Source: Pseudomonas sp. BMS12 (lineage in GTDB: Bacteria; Pseudomonadota; Gammaproteobacteria; Pseudomonadales; Pseudomonadaceae). Taken from it: 64,000 nt of DNA. Below the pieces are notes generated by a model, which ran no database searches, was not told the origin of the DNA, and saw only the letters and a program-made list of their open reading frames with translations. Shown piece by piece: positions 1 to 7,601 of this stretch. A program made the translations under genes and the position numbers. The stretch's first letter is position 1. Every line of letters starts with the position of its first letter. Where the stretch lies: the NCBI RefSeq assembly GCF_001592875.1, contig NZ_LSOF01000004.1:162421-226420 (forward strand), written 5' to 3'.

Positions 1-1
1 C

Positions 2-718
2 CAGATTCCGCACCTGCTGCAGACTCGCCGCGTGCTGGCCATCGACCTGCGCGGTCATGGTCGTTCCGGCAAGCCGCGCCAGCGCTACAGCATGAGCCTG
101 TTCGCTGGCGACGTAGCGGCGCTGATCGAGCACCTGGGCCTGCAGCGAGTGCATCTGGTGGGCATCTCCATGGGCGGCATGGTCGGCTTCCAGCTGGGTG
201 TCGAGCGCCCGGAACTGCTGCGCAGCCTGACCATAGTCAACAGCGCCCCGGAGGTGAAGGTGAAGAAAGCCGCCGACCTCTGGCAACTGGCCAAGCGCTG
301 GAGCCTGTCGCGCCTGCTGAGCCTGGAGACCATAGGCCGCGGCCTCGGCCGCATCCTCTTTCCCTATCCCGAGCAGGCCGAACTGCGCGCCAAGGTCGAA
401 CAGCGCTGGGCGCAGAACGACAAGCGCGCCTACCTGGCTAGCCTGGATGCCATCATCGGCTGGGGCGTGCGGGAACGCCTGAGTGCAATCACCTGTCCTA
501 CGCTGGTCATCAGCGGTGACCGCGATTACACCCCGGTCAGCCTGAAGGAAGCCTACGTGGCGGAGCTGGCCGATGCCCGCCTGCTGGTGATCGAACGCTC
601 GCGCCATGCCACGCCTATGGACCAGCCGCAACGCTTCAATGCCGCCCTGGATGATTTCCTCGCCCAGGTCGAGCGCAACCAACCACAATCCCCAAACAAG
701 GACCCACAACCATGCTGA
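2..718 (+). CDS. Alpha/beta-fold hydrolase, 5' end outside window
   Basis: The reading frame is already open at the first bases, so the start codon lies upstream. The protein is an alpha/beta hydrolase of the esterase / epoxide-hydrolase-like group. It shows an oxyanion-side strand motif DLRGHGRS, the nucleophile elbow GISMGG with the catalytic Ser, the acid in GDRDYTP and the catalytic His in RSRHATP near the C-terminus. No signal peptide can be judged. The last 7 bases overlap the start of the cyclophilin gene, so the two are translationally coupled. From memory, the same hydrolase-ppiA pairing occurs in P. aeruginosa (PA3226-PA3227). The substrate cannot be read from sequence. Confidence 0.85.
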   Translation, partial: QIPHLLQTRRVLAIDLRGHGRSGKPRQRYSMSLFAGDVAALIEHLGLQRVHLVGISMGGMVGFQLGVERPELLRSLTIVNSAPEVKVKKAADLWQLAKRWSLSRLLSLETIGRGLGRILFPYPEQAELRAKVEQRWAQNDKRAYLASLDAIIGWGVRERLSAITCPTLVISGDRDYTPVSLKEAYVAELADARLLVIERSRHATPMDQPQRFNAALDDFLAQVERNQPQSPNKDPQPC

Positions 719-1266
719 AGCAACTTCTCCTCGCTGCCTGTGGCCTGCTGCTGAGTACCAGCCTGCTGGCCGCGGAAAATCCCCATGTGCTGCTGACCAC
801 CAGCTACGGCGATATCGAGCTGGAGCTGAATGCCGAGAAGGCGCCGATCAGCACGCAGAACTTCCTCGGCTATGTCGAATCCGGTTTCTACAACGGCACC
901 CAGTTCCATCGGGTCATCCCCAACTTCATGATTCAGGGCGGCGGCTTCGATGCCGACATGCGCGAGAAGGACACCTTCAAGCCGATCAAGAACGAGGCCG
1001 ACAACGGCCTGCGCAACGACCGTGGCACCATCGCCATGGCCCGCACCCAGGTGGTCGACTCGGCCACCAGCCAGTTCTTCATCAACCACAAGGACAATGA
1101 TTTCCTCAATCACGGCGGCCGTGACTTCGGCTACGCGGTGTTCGGCAAGGTGGTGCGCGGCATGGATGTGGTCGACCGCATCGCCAAGGTGCGCACCGGC
1201 AACCGCGGCATGCACCAGAACGTGCCGGTGGAGCCGGTGCTGATCCTCAACGCGAAGAAGCTCTAA
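712..1266 (+). CDS. ppiA: Periplasmic peptidyl-prolyl cis-trans isomerase, cyclophilin type
   Basis: A 184-residue cyclophilin that isomerises Xaa-Pro bonds during folding of exported proteins. A Sec signal peptide occupies about residues 1-21 (hydrophobic core [11 protein letters not shown], cleavage near LLAA), placing it in the periplasm. The core shows the cyclophilin active-site block [13 protein letters not shown] and the later SQFFIN segment. Length and signal peptide match PpiA rather than the cytoplasmic PpiB. It starts inside the last codons of the upstream hydrolase and probably shares its transcript. Its stop codon overlaps the restored stop of the convergent frameshifted gene. 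Confidence 0.93.
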   Translation: MLKQLLLAACGLLLSTSLLAAENPHVLLTTSYGDIELELNAEKAPISTQNFLGYVESGFYNGTQFHRVIPNFMIQGGGFDADMREKDTFKPIKNEADNGLRNDRGTIAMARTQVVDSATSQFFINHKDNDFLNHGGRDFGYAVFGKVVRGMDVVDRIAKVRTGNRGMHQNVPVEPVLILNAKKL

Positions 1267-1762
1267 GCGCGCTCGCCCTGGGACTGCAGAAGTTCCAGGG
1301 CTGTTTCGCCATCACCGCGAGCCAGGCGCAGCAGTTCCATACGCCGCGCCAGCTCCTCGGCGGACAGGCCGTAGTTTCCGGCAACGCCGCATGGCAGCCG
1401 GCCAGCGCCAGCGACATGCGCACACCCCGCACCTGCGGCTGGCGTCCCTCCCGATACAGCCAGCCGACCATCTCGTTCGACGCCACGCGTACCAGCCCGA
1501 AACCGGCCACATCATCCCAGCGCACGGAGTGCGCGCGGAACAGCGAACAGAAGGTAAAACCCTCCTGCTCCAGACGCAGATAATTGGCGCCCGGCAGCAG
1601 CGCGATGGCCGCGATCAGACTGCCCAGGCCGAACACCGTCAGGCACAACCAGCCCAGCGCGCGACCGTCGCGCAGCATCAGCACGGCGATCACGCAGAAA
1701 CCCAGGCACAGCAGCAGGATACCCAGCCACTTCCAGGGCCTGGGGCGCAGCGTGCGGCTCAT
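1263..1762 (-). pseudogene. Small membrane protein (STM3941-like), broken by a one-base frameshift
   Basis: The frame opens at the ATG at 1762 (sharing 4 bases with the upstream phosphatase gene). It encodes two hydrophobic segments (about residues 12-32 and 36-55) and a PH-like beta region resembling STM3941-family proteins. After about residue 127 (near base 1379) the frame turns into Cys/Trp/Pro-rich nonsense. In the next frame a sensible helix begins immediately (YGLSAEELARRMELLR) and runs 36 residues to a stop at 1263-1265. Restoring one G in the CCGG run near 1378-1381 would give a continuous protein of about 165 residues. Either the gene is newly inactivated or the base was lost in sequencing. 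Function unknown. Confidence 0.72.
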
Positions 1763-2079
1763 CGCAGATAGCCCCCGACCTTGCGTTGCAGCAGCTCGAC
1801 CAGCTCGGGCTGCATGTACTGGTAGTCATCGGGAATGCCCAGGCAGACCACCCGCCGCCCCTTGAGCAGCGCCCCGAAACGTTGTTGCAGGCGGCGCTGG
1901 TGTACCCGCTCCATGACGAAGATCAGCTCGGCCCACTCGACTTGTTCGCTGGACAGCGTCACCTCGGCATCCGTGGCCAGGCCGGCTGAATCGGTTTCCA
2001 CGCCAGGCCAGCCGGCGAACAGCTGCTCGGCCGTGGGGCTGCGCAAGCGGTTGCGGCTGCAGATAAACAGTGCACGCAT
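1759..2079 (-). CDS. Low-molecular-weight protein tyrosine phosphatase-like protein
   Basis: A 106-residue protein of the COG4551 type, shorter than classical LMW phosphatases of about 150 residues. The N-terminal loop FICSRNRLRSPTAE corresponds to the phosphate-binding P-loop region (C-x5-R-S), and a later Asp-containing segment (GIPDDYQYM) may be the general acid. It is cytoplasmic with no signal. The gene lies one base downstream of the acetyltransferase gene and overlaps the next gene by an ATGA junction, so the three form one leftward transcript. Enzymatic activity is inferred from the loop only. Confidence 0.8.
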   Translation of the reverse strand: MRALFICSRNRLRSPTAEQLFAGWPGVETDSAGLATDAEVTLSSEQVEWAELIFVMERVHQRRLQQRFGALLKGRRVVCLGIPDDYQYMQPELVELLQRKVGGYLR

Positions 2080-2080
2080 C

Positions 2081-3211
2081 TCAGACCCCGTCGCAGCGAT
2101 ACGGCAATAGGCTGCGCGCCTCTTCCATATAGGCCCGCACGCCTGCCCGCTCCTGCTCCAGAAAGTCGGCCACCGCCGCGCGCAAGCCGGGGTGCAGCAG
2201 GTAGTGCCAGGAGCGCGTCAGCACCGGCTCGAAACCGCGGATCAGCTTGTGCTCGCCCTGAGCGCCAGCGTCGAAACGCTGCAGACCGGCACCGATGGCG
2301 AACTCGATGCCCTGGTAGAAGCAGGTCTCGAAGTGCAGGCGATCGAAGTCATCGAGGCAGCCCCAGTAGCGACCATAGAAAGTGTCGCCGTCGACCAGAC
2401 TGAAGGCCATGGCCAGCGGCTGGCCGGCGGCACGGGCAAACACCAGGCGAATCGCCTCGGGCATGCGCGCGGCCAGCAGGCTGAAGAACTCCCGCGTCAG
2501 ATAGGGCGCCCGACCGCGCACATGGTAGGTGTTGGCGTAGCAGGCATAGACGAAGTCCCAGTCCGCTTCCGTCAGCTCGCTGCCCTGGTGCCAGGTGAAT
2601 TCGATGCCCTGCCCGGCCACCTGCTCGCGTTCCTTGCGCAGCTGCTTGCGCTTGCGCGAGGTCAGGGCATCGAGAAAGTCCTGAAAGTCGCGGTAGCCAC
2701 GGTTGAACCAGTGGAACTGGCAACCATCGCGCGCCAGCCAGCCCTGGCGCTGCGCCAGCACGGCATCATCTCCCGCCTCGGTGAAATTGATATGCAGGCC
2801 CGACAGGCTCTGCGCCGCCAGCTCGACTTCAAGCTCGGCCAGCAGCAGATTGGCCGCTGCTGCATTGCCCAGCAGGCGCGGCCCCGCCACCGGACTGAAC
2901 GGCACGGCGCCAAGCAGCTTGGGGTAGTAGGCGATACCGGCGCGATGGCAGGCATCGGCCCAGGCCATGTCGAACACGTATTCGCCGTAGGAGTGCTGCT
3001 TGCGGTAGGTAGGCAGCGCGGCCAGCGCCCTGCCCTGCGCGTCGCATAGAACGCGATGCGCCGCCTGCCAGCCGGATCCCTCGCCCAGGCTGCCGCTGTC
3101 TTCCAGGCTGCTCAGAAAAGCATGACGCAGGAAAGGCTGCTGACGGGGCAACAGAGCGTCCCAGGCGGCGGGAGCGATCTCGTGCAGCGAGTTCAGGCAC
3201 AACAGGGACAT
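2081..3211 (-). CDS. GNAT-fold acyltransferase, FemAB-like (PF04339 / DUF482 family)
   Basis: A 376-residue protein matching the peptidogalycan biosynthesis/recognition (DUF482, COG3146) family, a FemAB-like GNAT fold of uncertain substrate. Recognisable segments are the N-terminal LPRQQPFLRHAFLSSLE, the middle block SRKRKQLRKEREQ and the C-terminal GAQGEHKLIRGFEP, all characteristic of the family. There is no signal peptide. It is the first gene of a leftward set with the phosphatase-like and small membrane protein genes. The family is widespread in proteobacteria without an assigned reaction. Confidence 0.85.
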   Translation of the reverse strand: MSLLCLNSLHEIAPAAWDALLPRQQPFLRHAFLSSLEDSGSLGEGSGWQAAHRVLCDAQGRALAALPTYRKQHSYGEYVFDMAWADACHRAGIAYYPKLLGAVPFSPVAGPRLLGNAAAANLLLAELEVELAAQSLSGLHINFTEAGDDAVLAQRQGWLARDGCQFHWFNRGYRDFQDFLDALTSRKRKQLRKEREQVAGQGIEFTWHQGSELTEADWDFVYACYANTYHVRGRAPYLTREFFSLLAARMPEAIRLVFARAAGQPLAMAFSLVDGDTFYGRYWGCLDDFDRLHFETCFYQGIEFAIGAGLQRFDAGAQGEHKLIRGFEPVLTRSWHYLLHPGLRAAVADFLEQERAGVRAYMEEARSLLPYRCDGV

Positions 3212-3279
3212 CGGCGCGGCTCGGGCGTGGGCAAAGCGGCACTATATCGCCCGCATGGGCTCGCGGCGAAGCGGCAATG

Positions 3280-3304
3280 AAAAAGCCCCGCACAGAGGCG
3301 GGGC
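3280..3304 (-). terminator. Rho-independent terminator of the porin gene
   Basis: On the minus strand a GCCCCGC / GCGGGGC stem with a short loop is followed by five U residues. It lies 27 bases after the porin stop codon, a typical intrinsic terminator. Confidence 0.9.
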
Positions 3305-3331
3305 CAAGAAGGAGCAGCGAAGAACTTGTAG

Positions 3332-4621
3332 TTAGAAGACGTACTGAGCGCGGAAAACCATGCCGTCGCCATCGTCGTCGCCAGCAGTGTTCTCTGCATT
3401 GTCGACGCTGGACTTGACGTACACACCGCTCAGCTTGACCGAGTCGTTGACGTACCAGTTCACGCCGATGTTGTGCACCTTGCCTTCGACGTCGTCGCTC
3501 GGGTCGATACCCACGCTGTCGTCTTCCATGGTCAGGTAGTCGTAGCGGTAGAAGACTTCCCAGGCGCCAATGGCCTTGTCGGCCGGCTTGATGCTGTCGA
3601 ACTTGCCCAGCTTGTAGCCGCGAGCTTCGCCGGTCAGGGTGTAGGCCACCTGAGCGTAGTAGCCGTCGCCTTCCAGGTCGTCCACGCCAGCGTCCTTGGA
3701 ATCGAGGGTACGGCTGATGTACTCACCCTGGATGGAGAACGGGCCGAAGGCGGCAGCGGCTTCCAGGCCGAAGGCTTTGTCGTCGCCCCAGTTGCCTTTG
3801 TGGCCACCGAGCACCAGACGGTTGCCGTTGGTACCGGCATCGTTACCACCGTTGGTGACCACGCCACGGATGCCCAGGCGGCTCTTCACGGAGGAGTCGT
3901 AGTTCTCGACGTCGTTCAGGTCACGCTGGGCGTAGTTGACGCCGAAGTGCAGTACGTTGCCGGCTTCGTGCATCGGGGCGAACACGCCGCGCAGGTTGAA
4001 CTGCTTGACGCTCTCACCGTCTTCGTCGTTGGTGTCCTTGGCGAATACACCGGCGGAACCGTACAGGGAATCCATGGCACTGCCGGAAACCTGCAGACCC
4101 ATGCCATTCTCGCTACCGTTGGCCCAGCCAACCATGTCGTAGGCGGCGTTACGCTCCTGGGCAGTCACCCACTTGGAGCTGGTGGCCTTTTCCAGACCGA
4201 ATTCCGGGTCGAAACGACCGACCTTGATCTGTACCGGGGAGAAGCCGTTGTAGGCGATGGAGGCTTCGTCGAAGTAGCCGTCGCTCTCGCTGCCAGCGTT
4301 GTGCGAGAAGTCGTAGTTGATCTGCCAGGCCCAGTCGCCGTAGGCGACACCGCCCAGCTCGAGGAAGGCGCGGCGGAAGTAGGCGGCGTCGGCGTTATCG
4401 CCATCCTTGGTGTAGAAGCCGTCGAAGGTGCTGTAGTCGGCCTGCAGACGGCCGCCGACTTTGAAGCTGAACTGTTTGTCGGTGGTGCCGACTTCCAGGC
4501 CACCCTTGGTCTTGATCATGAGATCGGCGCCGTCGGTGGTAACGGTACCGGCGAAAGCCTGGGCGGAAACGGCCAGGGCCAGGGCGCTGGCGACGAAACC
4601 GGCAAGGTGCTTACGGATCAT
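3332..4621 (-). CDS. oprP: Phosphate/polyphosphate-selective porin, OprO/OprP family
   Basis: A 429-residue outer-membrane porin. The signal peptide spans about residues 1-24 (ending AQAFA). It is followed by alternating amphipathic strands rich in Gly/Tyr/Asp and a terminal Phe (QYVF) as needed for Bam-dependent insertion. Segments [16 protein letters not shown] and [10 protein letters not shown] are typical of Porin_O_P. In P. aeruginosa OprP takes up phosphate and OprO polyphosphate; only one copy is present here and I cannot tell the specificity. A well-formed Pho box upstream supports phosphate-starvation control. From memory, its position beside the bufferin operon matches PA3279/PA3280. 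Confidence 0.92.
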   Translation of the reverse strand: MIRKHLAGFVASALALAVSAQAFAGTVTTDGADLMIKTKGGLEVGTTDKQFSFKVGGRLQADYSTFDGFYTKDGDNADAAYFRRAFLELGGVAYGDWAWQINYDFSHNAGSESDGYFDEASIAYNGFSPVQIKVGRFDPEFGLEKATSSKWVTAQERNAAYDMVGWANGSENGMGLQVSGSAMDSLYGSAGVFAKDTNDEDGESVKQFNLRGVFAPMHEAGNVLHFGVNYAQRDLNDVENYDSSVKSRLGIRGVVTNGGNDAGTNGNRLVLGGHKGNWGDDKAFGLEAAAAFGPFSIQGEYISRTLDSKDAGVDDLEGDGYYAQVAYTLTGEARGYKLGKFDSIKPADKAIGAWEVFYRYDYLTMEDDSVGIDPSDDVEGKVHNIGVNWYVNDSVKLSGVYVKSSVDNAENTAGDDDGDGMVFRAQYVF

Positions 4622-4721
4622 TGAAGGATTCCCCTATTGGTCTTTAGAAAACACTGGGCACTGGCCCTTGGTGTTGGGGGGGAATCTTGGCGGGGGGTTA
4701 TTTCAGACCAGTTTCTTTAGC

Positions 4722-4739
4722 ATGAAAGTTTAATTACAG
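4722..4739 (-). promoter_or_regulatory. Pho box (PhoB site) upstream of the porin gene
   Basis: Reading the minus strand, the sequence is CTGTAAT, a 4-base A/T spacer (TAAA), then CTTTCAT. Each half matches the PhoB half-site CTGTCAT at 6 of 7 positions and the total is the canonical 18 bp. It lies about 100 bases upstream of the porin ATG in an A+T-rich stretch, as expected for a PhoB-activated promoter. PhoB binding itself is inferred. Confidence 0.8.
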
Positions 4740-4766
4740 AGGAACTTTTTACTTCTATTTGAAATA

Positions 4767-4801
4767 AGCCGTCAGCCCTTGCCGGAGCTGGGCTGACGGC
4801 T
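4767..4801 (-). terminator. Terminator at the end of the bufferin operon
   Basis: A perfect 12-bp inverted repeat (AGCCGTCAGCCC and its complement) with an 11-base loop begins 10 bases after the DoxX stop codon. On the minus strand it is followed by a U-rich stretch (TTATTTC). It separates the operon from the Pho-controlled porin promoter. Confidence 0.85.
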
Positions 4802-4811
4802 GTCTGCAGCC

Positions 4812-5408
4812 TCAGCGTCGACGCCAGACACGCGCCAGCCAGTGATCGATGCTCAACCAGCGCCCGGCACCGACGAAGAACAGGGTCACCAGCATGATCA
4901 GATAGGTGGCGGCGAATTCGATGCCGTTGTTGAGCACCACGAACTTGCCGCTGGCGGTCAGCCAGTCGTAGTTGCCGTGCTCCTTGAGAATCTCCCGCGC
5001 CCGCTCGATCTTCTCCGCCGAGGCCAGCACCCGCTCGTTGGCAAAGGGCGCGGAGGGATCGGCAATCGCCTGCCAACCATAGGGCCAGTGCACGGCGGCG
5101 ATGGCCACCAGCATGGTGACGATCAGCGGAATGCTGATCCAGCGTACGGCCAGGCCGAACAGCAGCAGGATCGCCCCGCCCGCCTCGGTCAGCGCCGCCA
5201 GCCAGGCCAGCAGGGCCGGGAATGGCAGGCCAAGACCCCAGTCCGGATTGCCGAACCAGGCGATGGTCGACTCCATATCGGCCAGCTTGTGCGTGCCGGC
5301 CATCCAGAAAATCGGCACCAGATACAGGCGCAACAGCAACGGGCCGATGAAGTCGAGACGGCGAGTGGCGTCCAGGCAGTCCTGGAGGCGGTTGAACAGG
5401 GTCAGCAT
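4812..5408 (-). CDS. DoxX family membrane protein of the bufferin operon
   Basis: A 198-residue integral membrane protein of the DoxX/DoxD family with about four hydrophobic segments (for example LLLRLYLVPIFWMAG and ATYLIMLVTLFFVGAG). I start it at the ATG at 5408, preceded by GGAG with a 6-base spacer; the frame stays open upstream inside bufC. It is the last gene of the operon, 25 bases after bufC. DoxX-like proteins commonly accompany bufferin biosynthesis genes. A role in redox or quinone chemistry at the membrane is a guess from the family. Confidence 0.88.
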   Translation of the reverse strand: MLTLFNRLQDCLDATRRLDFIGPLLLRLYLVPIFWMAGTHKLADMESTIAWFGNPDWGLGLPFPALLAWLAALTEAGGAILLLFGLAVRWISIPLIVTMLVAIAAVHWPYGWQAIADPSAPFANERVLASAEKIERAREILKEHGNYDWLTASGKFVVLNNGIEFAATYLIMLVTLFFVGAGRWLSIDHWLARVWRRR

Positions 5409-5433
5409 GGGAGTCTCCATGTGCGGCGAAGCG

Positions 5434-6138
5434 TCAGGTTGCGGGGGGAAACCAGATGTCCTGGCGCTGCCAGTCATCCAGCAGCGCGCGGGCATTGGCG
5501 AAGTAGTGTTTGTCGGCGGCCAGGCCATTACTCTCGGCCAGGTCGAGCAGCGCCTCGCAGCTCGCCTCGCCGGCCTGCAGGCGCAGCGCCAGGTGATAGG
5601 CGAAGGCGGACAGCTGCTGGAAGCGCACCTTGTCCGTGCGATCACGCCAGACCAGCAGGCAGGTCGGTTCGGCCGGTGCAACGGCAGGCTGGAAATCCGC
5701 AGCGATGCGCTGCACCGGCCAGGCATAGGCCAGTGGCCAGGCCAGCGGTGACCAACCAAGCTCGGGCAGCTCGTCGACCGCCACCTCCAAGGCCAGTTCG
5801 ACCCGCTCGTAATGCGCCAGCTCGGCAAGAAACGCCGGGTCGCCCGGTTCGGCGACGAAAGCCTCCGCCAGCCAGTCGACGAACTCCGCGCCGATCTGCA
5901 AAAAGTACGGTGTGCGGCAGCGATGCTGGCTCAAGAAGGCACGCACCAGCCGCTGCCAGCGCGCGTCCTTAAACAGACTGCGCAACACCGGAAAGCCGCC
6001 GCTGAGAAACCCCTCCAGATTGTTGAAGAACAGCGTCTCGTAGACCGCCATCCGCGCAGTGCTGACGCCAGGTAGCAGCTCCACGCCCTGTGGATCGCGA
6101 ATACGTGCGGCGAAGCGCGTCTGATCGGCACGACTCAT
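5434..6138 (-). CDS. bufC: DUF2063 protein, bufferin partner BufC
   Basis: A 234-residue soluble protein. The N-terminal DUF2063 domain (about residues 1-110, with RMAVYETLFFNNLEGFL and the TPYFLQIGAEFVDWL block) is followed by a second domain ending DIWFPP. DUF2063 proteins pair with DUF692/MNIO enzymes and are thought to present the precursor peptide or assist modification. The start ATG overlaps the bufB stop codon (bases 6135-6138), so the two are translationally coupled, in keeping with a heteromeric complex. From memory, the P. aeruginosa counterpart is PA3282. Confidence 0.9.
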   Translation of the reverse strand: MSRADQTRFAARIRDPQGVELLPGVSTARMAVYETLFFNNLEGFLSGGFPVLRSLFKDARWQRLVRAFLSQHRCRTPYFLQIGAEFVDWLAEAFVAEPGDPAFLAELAHYERVELALEVAVDELPELGWSPLAWPLAYAWPVQRIAADFQPAVAPAEPTCLLVWRDRTDKVRFQQLSAFAYHLALRLQAGEASCEALLDLAESNGLAADKHYFANARALLDDWQRQDIWFPPAT

Positions 6139-6962
6139 TGCCCGGCCTCCTGCTGCAGGCCGCGAATGCGTGCAACCTCGGCGTACAGTTCGGCCACCGG
6201 AGGGAAGTTGAAGTCGCGCTCCAGCAGGGTCGGACGCACGCCGTGCCGCTCGTAGCAGTGCGCCAGCAGCGCCCACACCGGGTCGCACACCGGCGCGCCG
6301 TGGGTGTCGATCTTCAGCTCGGCGCTCTCGTCGAAGTGCCCGGCCATGTGCAGGTAGGCGATGCGCTCGCCCGGCATGGCCGCGACATAGTCCTTCGCGT
6401 CGAAGCCGAAGTTGTGCGCGTTGACGAAGACATTGTTGAGGTCCAGCAACAGCCGGCAATCGGCCTCCTCCAGCACGGCGCGAACGAACTGCACCTCGTC
6501 CAGCGCACCGGGCAGGCGCGCATAGGCGGAAACGTTCTCGATGATCAGCGGCCGCTCCAGCACTTGCTCGACGGTACGGATGCGCGCGGCCACCCGGCGC
6601 ACCGTCTCGTCGTCGAAGGGCAACGGCATCAGGTCGTAGAGCTGGCCGTCGTCGGCGCAGGCCGACAGGTGCTCGCTGTAGCCACGAATGCCGTGCTCGT
6701 CGAGAAAGCCCTTGATGGCGCCCAGCAACTCGAAGTCGAGCGGCGCGGTGCCACCCAGATTGAGCGACAGGCCATGACAGAGAAACGGCATGTGCTCGCT
6801 CAGCTCGCGCAGCTGGCGACCGAAACGGCCACCTACACCGATCCAGTTCTCCGGGGCGATCTCGAGGAAATCCAGCCGAGCCTCGGGCGGGTCATCACGC
6901 AGTGCCGCCAGCAGGCCGCGACGCAGGCCAAGGCCCGCGCCCTCGACGAAGTTCGTGAGCAT
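6135..6962 (-). CDS. bufB: DUF692 / MNIO-family multinuclear iron oxidative enzyme, bufferin maturase BufB
   Basis: A 275-residue TIM-barrel enzyme of the DUF692 (MNIO) family. These enzymes use two or three iron ions to oxidise Cys residues of ribosomal peptides to heterocycles. Metal-ligand motifs can be read in order: FLEIAPENW, HGLSLNLGG, YSEHLS, IENVSAY, LLDLNNVFVNAHN, YLHMAGH, IDTHGAPV and ERDFNFP. I start it at the ATG at 6962, nine bases after the bufA stop; the longer in-frame N-terminus is Arg-rich read-through of bufA. It is coupled to bufC by a 4-base overlap. The exact chemistry on this precursor is inferred. Confidence 0.93.
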   Translation of the reverse strand: MLTNFVEGAGLGLRRGLLAALRDDPPEARLDFLEIAPENWIGVGGRFGRQLRELSEHMPFLCHGLSLNLGGTAPLDFELLGAIKGFLDEHGIRGYSEHLSACADDGQLYDLMPLPFDDETVRRVAARIRTVEQVLERPLIIENVSAYARLPGALDEVQFVRAVLEEADCRLLLDLNNVFVNAHNFGFDAKDYVAAMPGERIAYLHMAGHFDESAELKIDTHGAPVCDPVWALLAHCYERHGVRPTLLERDFNFPPVAELYAEVARIRGLQQEAGQ

Positions 6963-6970
6963 GGCCGACC

Positions 6971-7264
6971 TTACTCGGTCTTGTCCGCGCCACACTTGCC
7001 TTCGCCGCACTTGCCCTCGGCGACCTTGTCGGTGCCGCTTGCCTCGGCACCGCATTTACCTTCGGCAGCCTTGGCTTCGCCCTTCATCTCGGCACCGCAC
7101 TTTCCTTCGCCGCAGGAGCCTTCGTGATCCTTTTCGTGAGCCGCCAGGCTGTAGCCGCTGCTCAGCTCCTGGGCCGCGAAGGGATTGCTGCCAGCCTGGA
7201 CAGCAAAGGCACTGCTCAGCAGGGCGGCACCGAGGGTAATGGCTAGAGTATTGCGTTGTTTCAT
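6971..7264 (-). CDS. bufA: Bufferin precursor peptide with EGKCG repeats, BufA
   Basis: A 97-residue low-complexity protein. A Sec signal peptide covers residues 1-24 (core LAITLGAALLSSAFAVQA). The mature part is rich in Gly, Glu, Lys and Ala and holds five Cys, all followed by Gly: one SCG and four EGKCG units. This is the EGKCG type of bufferin, a secreted RiPP-like peptide whose core Cys residues are modified by the MNIO enzyme encoded next. In characterised bufferins the product binds copper in the periplasm; that function here is inferred. A candidate ECF promoter and a leader hairpin precede it. Confidence 0.9.
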   Translation of the reverse strand: MKQRNTLAITLGAALLSSAFAVQAGSNPFAAQELSSGYSLAAHEKDHEGSCGEGKCGAEMKGEAKAAEGKCGAEASGTDKVAEGKCGEGKCGADKTE

Positions 7265-7293
7265 GGAGTTTCTCCGGTTGTGATTGGCAATCC

Positions 7294-7311
7294 AGGGGCT
7301 TTTCGGCCCCT
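7294..7311 (-). other. Leader hairpin upstream of bufA
   Basis: A 6-bp inverted repeat (AGGGGC / GCCCCT) with a 6-base loop lies between the candidate ECF promoter and the bufA start, so it would be in the 5' UTR. It has no U tract after it. It could stabilise the mRNA or mark the end of the sigma/anti-sigma transcript. Function unknown. Confidence 0.45.
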
Positions 7312-7320
7312 ATGCCTCAC

Positions 7321-7348
7321 TAGACGGAGAAGGTCGCGCGGCGTTACA
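7321..7348 (-). promoter_or_regulatory. Candidate ECF-sigma promoter of bufA
   Basis: The minus strand reads TGTAAC, a 16-base spacer, then CGTCTA. This is the -35 AAC plus -10 CGT layout of many ECF sigma promoters. It is placed 57 bases upstream of the bufA ATG and just downstream of the sigma/anti-sigma genes, which makes the ECF factor of this operon its natural reader. No transcript data are available here. Confidence 0.65.
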
Positions 7349-7370
7349 GCACAGGTGGGATTTTTCTCGC

Positions 7371-7601
7371 TCAGCCTTCGCGACGCTGCTGCGCCAGGCG
7401 CTCGGCCAAGGCGTCCAGCTCTGGCACCGGCCGCTCCGGCAGTTGGCGCAACACCGCCTGGCTCAGCTTCATCTGGCGGATGAAACGTCGGCAATGGCGA
7501 CACATCGCCAGATGGGCGCGCACGCTGATGCGCTCGCGCAGGCGCAACTGGCCGTCGAGATAATCGCTGGAATGGGCTACCAGTTCCTTACAACTCAGCA
7601 T
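7371..7601 (-). CDS. Zinc-finger anti-sigma factor (ZAS-like), soluble
   Basis: A 76-residue protein with the anti-sigma zinc motif H-x3-C-x2-C (HLAMCRHC, about residues 30-37) and an upstream Cys/His region (CKELVAHSSDYLDG), typical of zf-HC2 anti-sigma domains. No membrane segment is present, so it is probably a cytoplasmic sensor. Its ATG overlaps the end of the sigma gene by 7 bases, giving stoichiometric coupled expression. It presumably sequesters the ECF sigma factor until metal or oxidative stress releases it; the signal is inferred. Confidence 0.85.
   Translation of the reverse strand: MLSCKELVAHSSDYLDGQLRLRERISVRAHLAMCRHCRRFIRQMKLSQAVLRQLPERPVPELDALAERLAQQRREG

Noticed and set aside
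32-718. Complete hydrolase gene starting at the first ATG-like codon (32)
   Set aside because: The frame is open to base 2 and the first residues are within the conserved fold, so the true start is upstream of the window.
3473-4624. A 383-codon plus-strand frame opposite the porin gene
   Set aside because: Shadow of the porin; Val/Gly/Ala-rich low-complexity translation.
4812-5828. A 338-codon version of the DoxX gene
   Set aside because: The first 140 codons run inside bufC in another frame; the ATG at 5408 with a GGAG site gives a normal DoxX protein.
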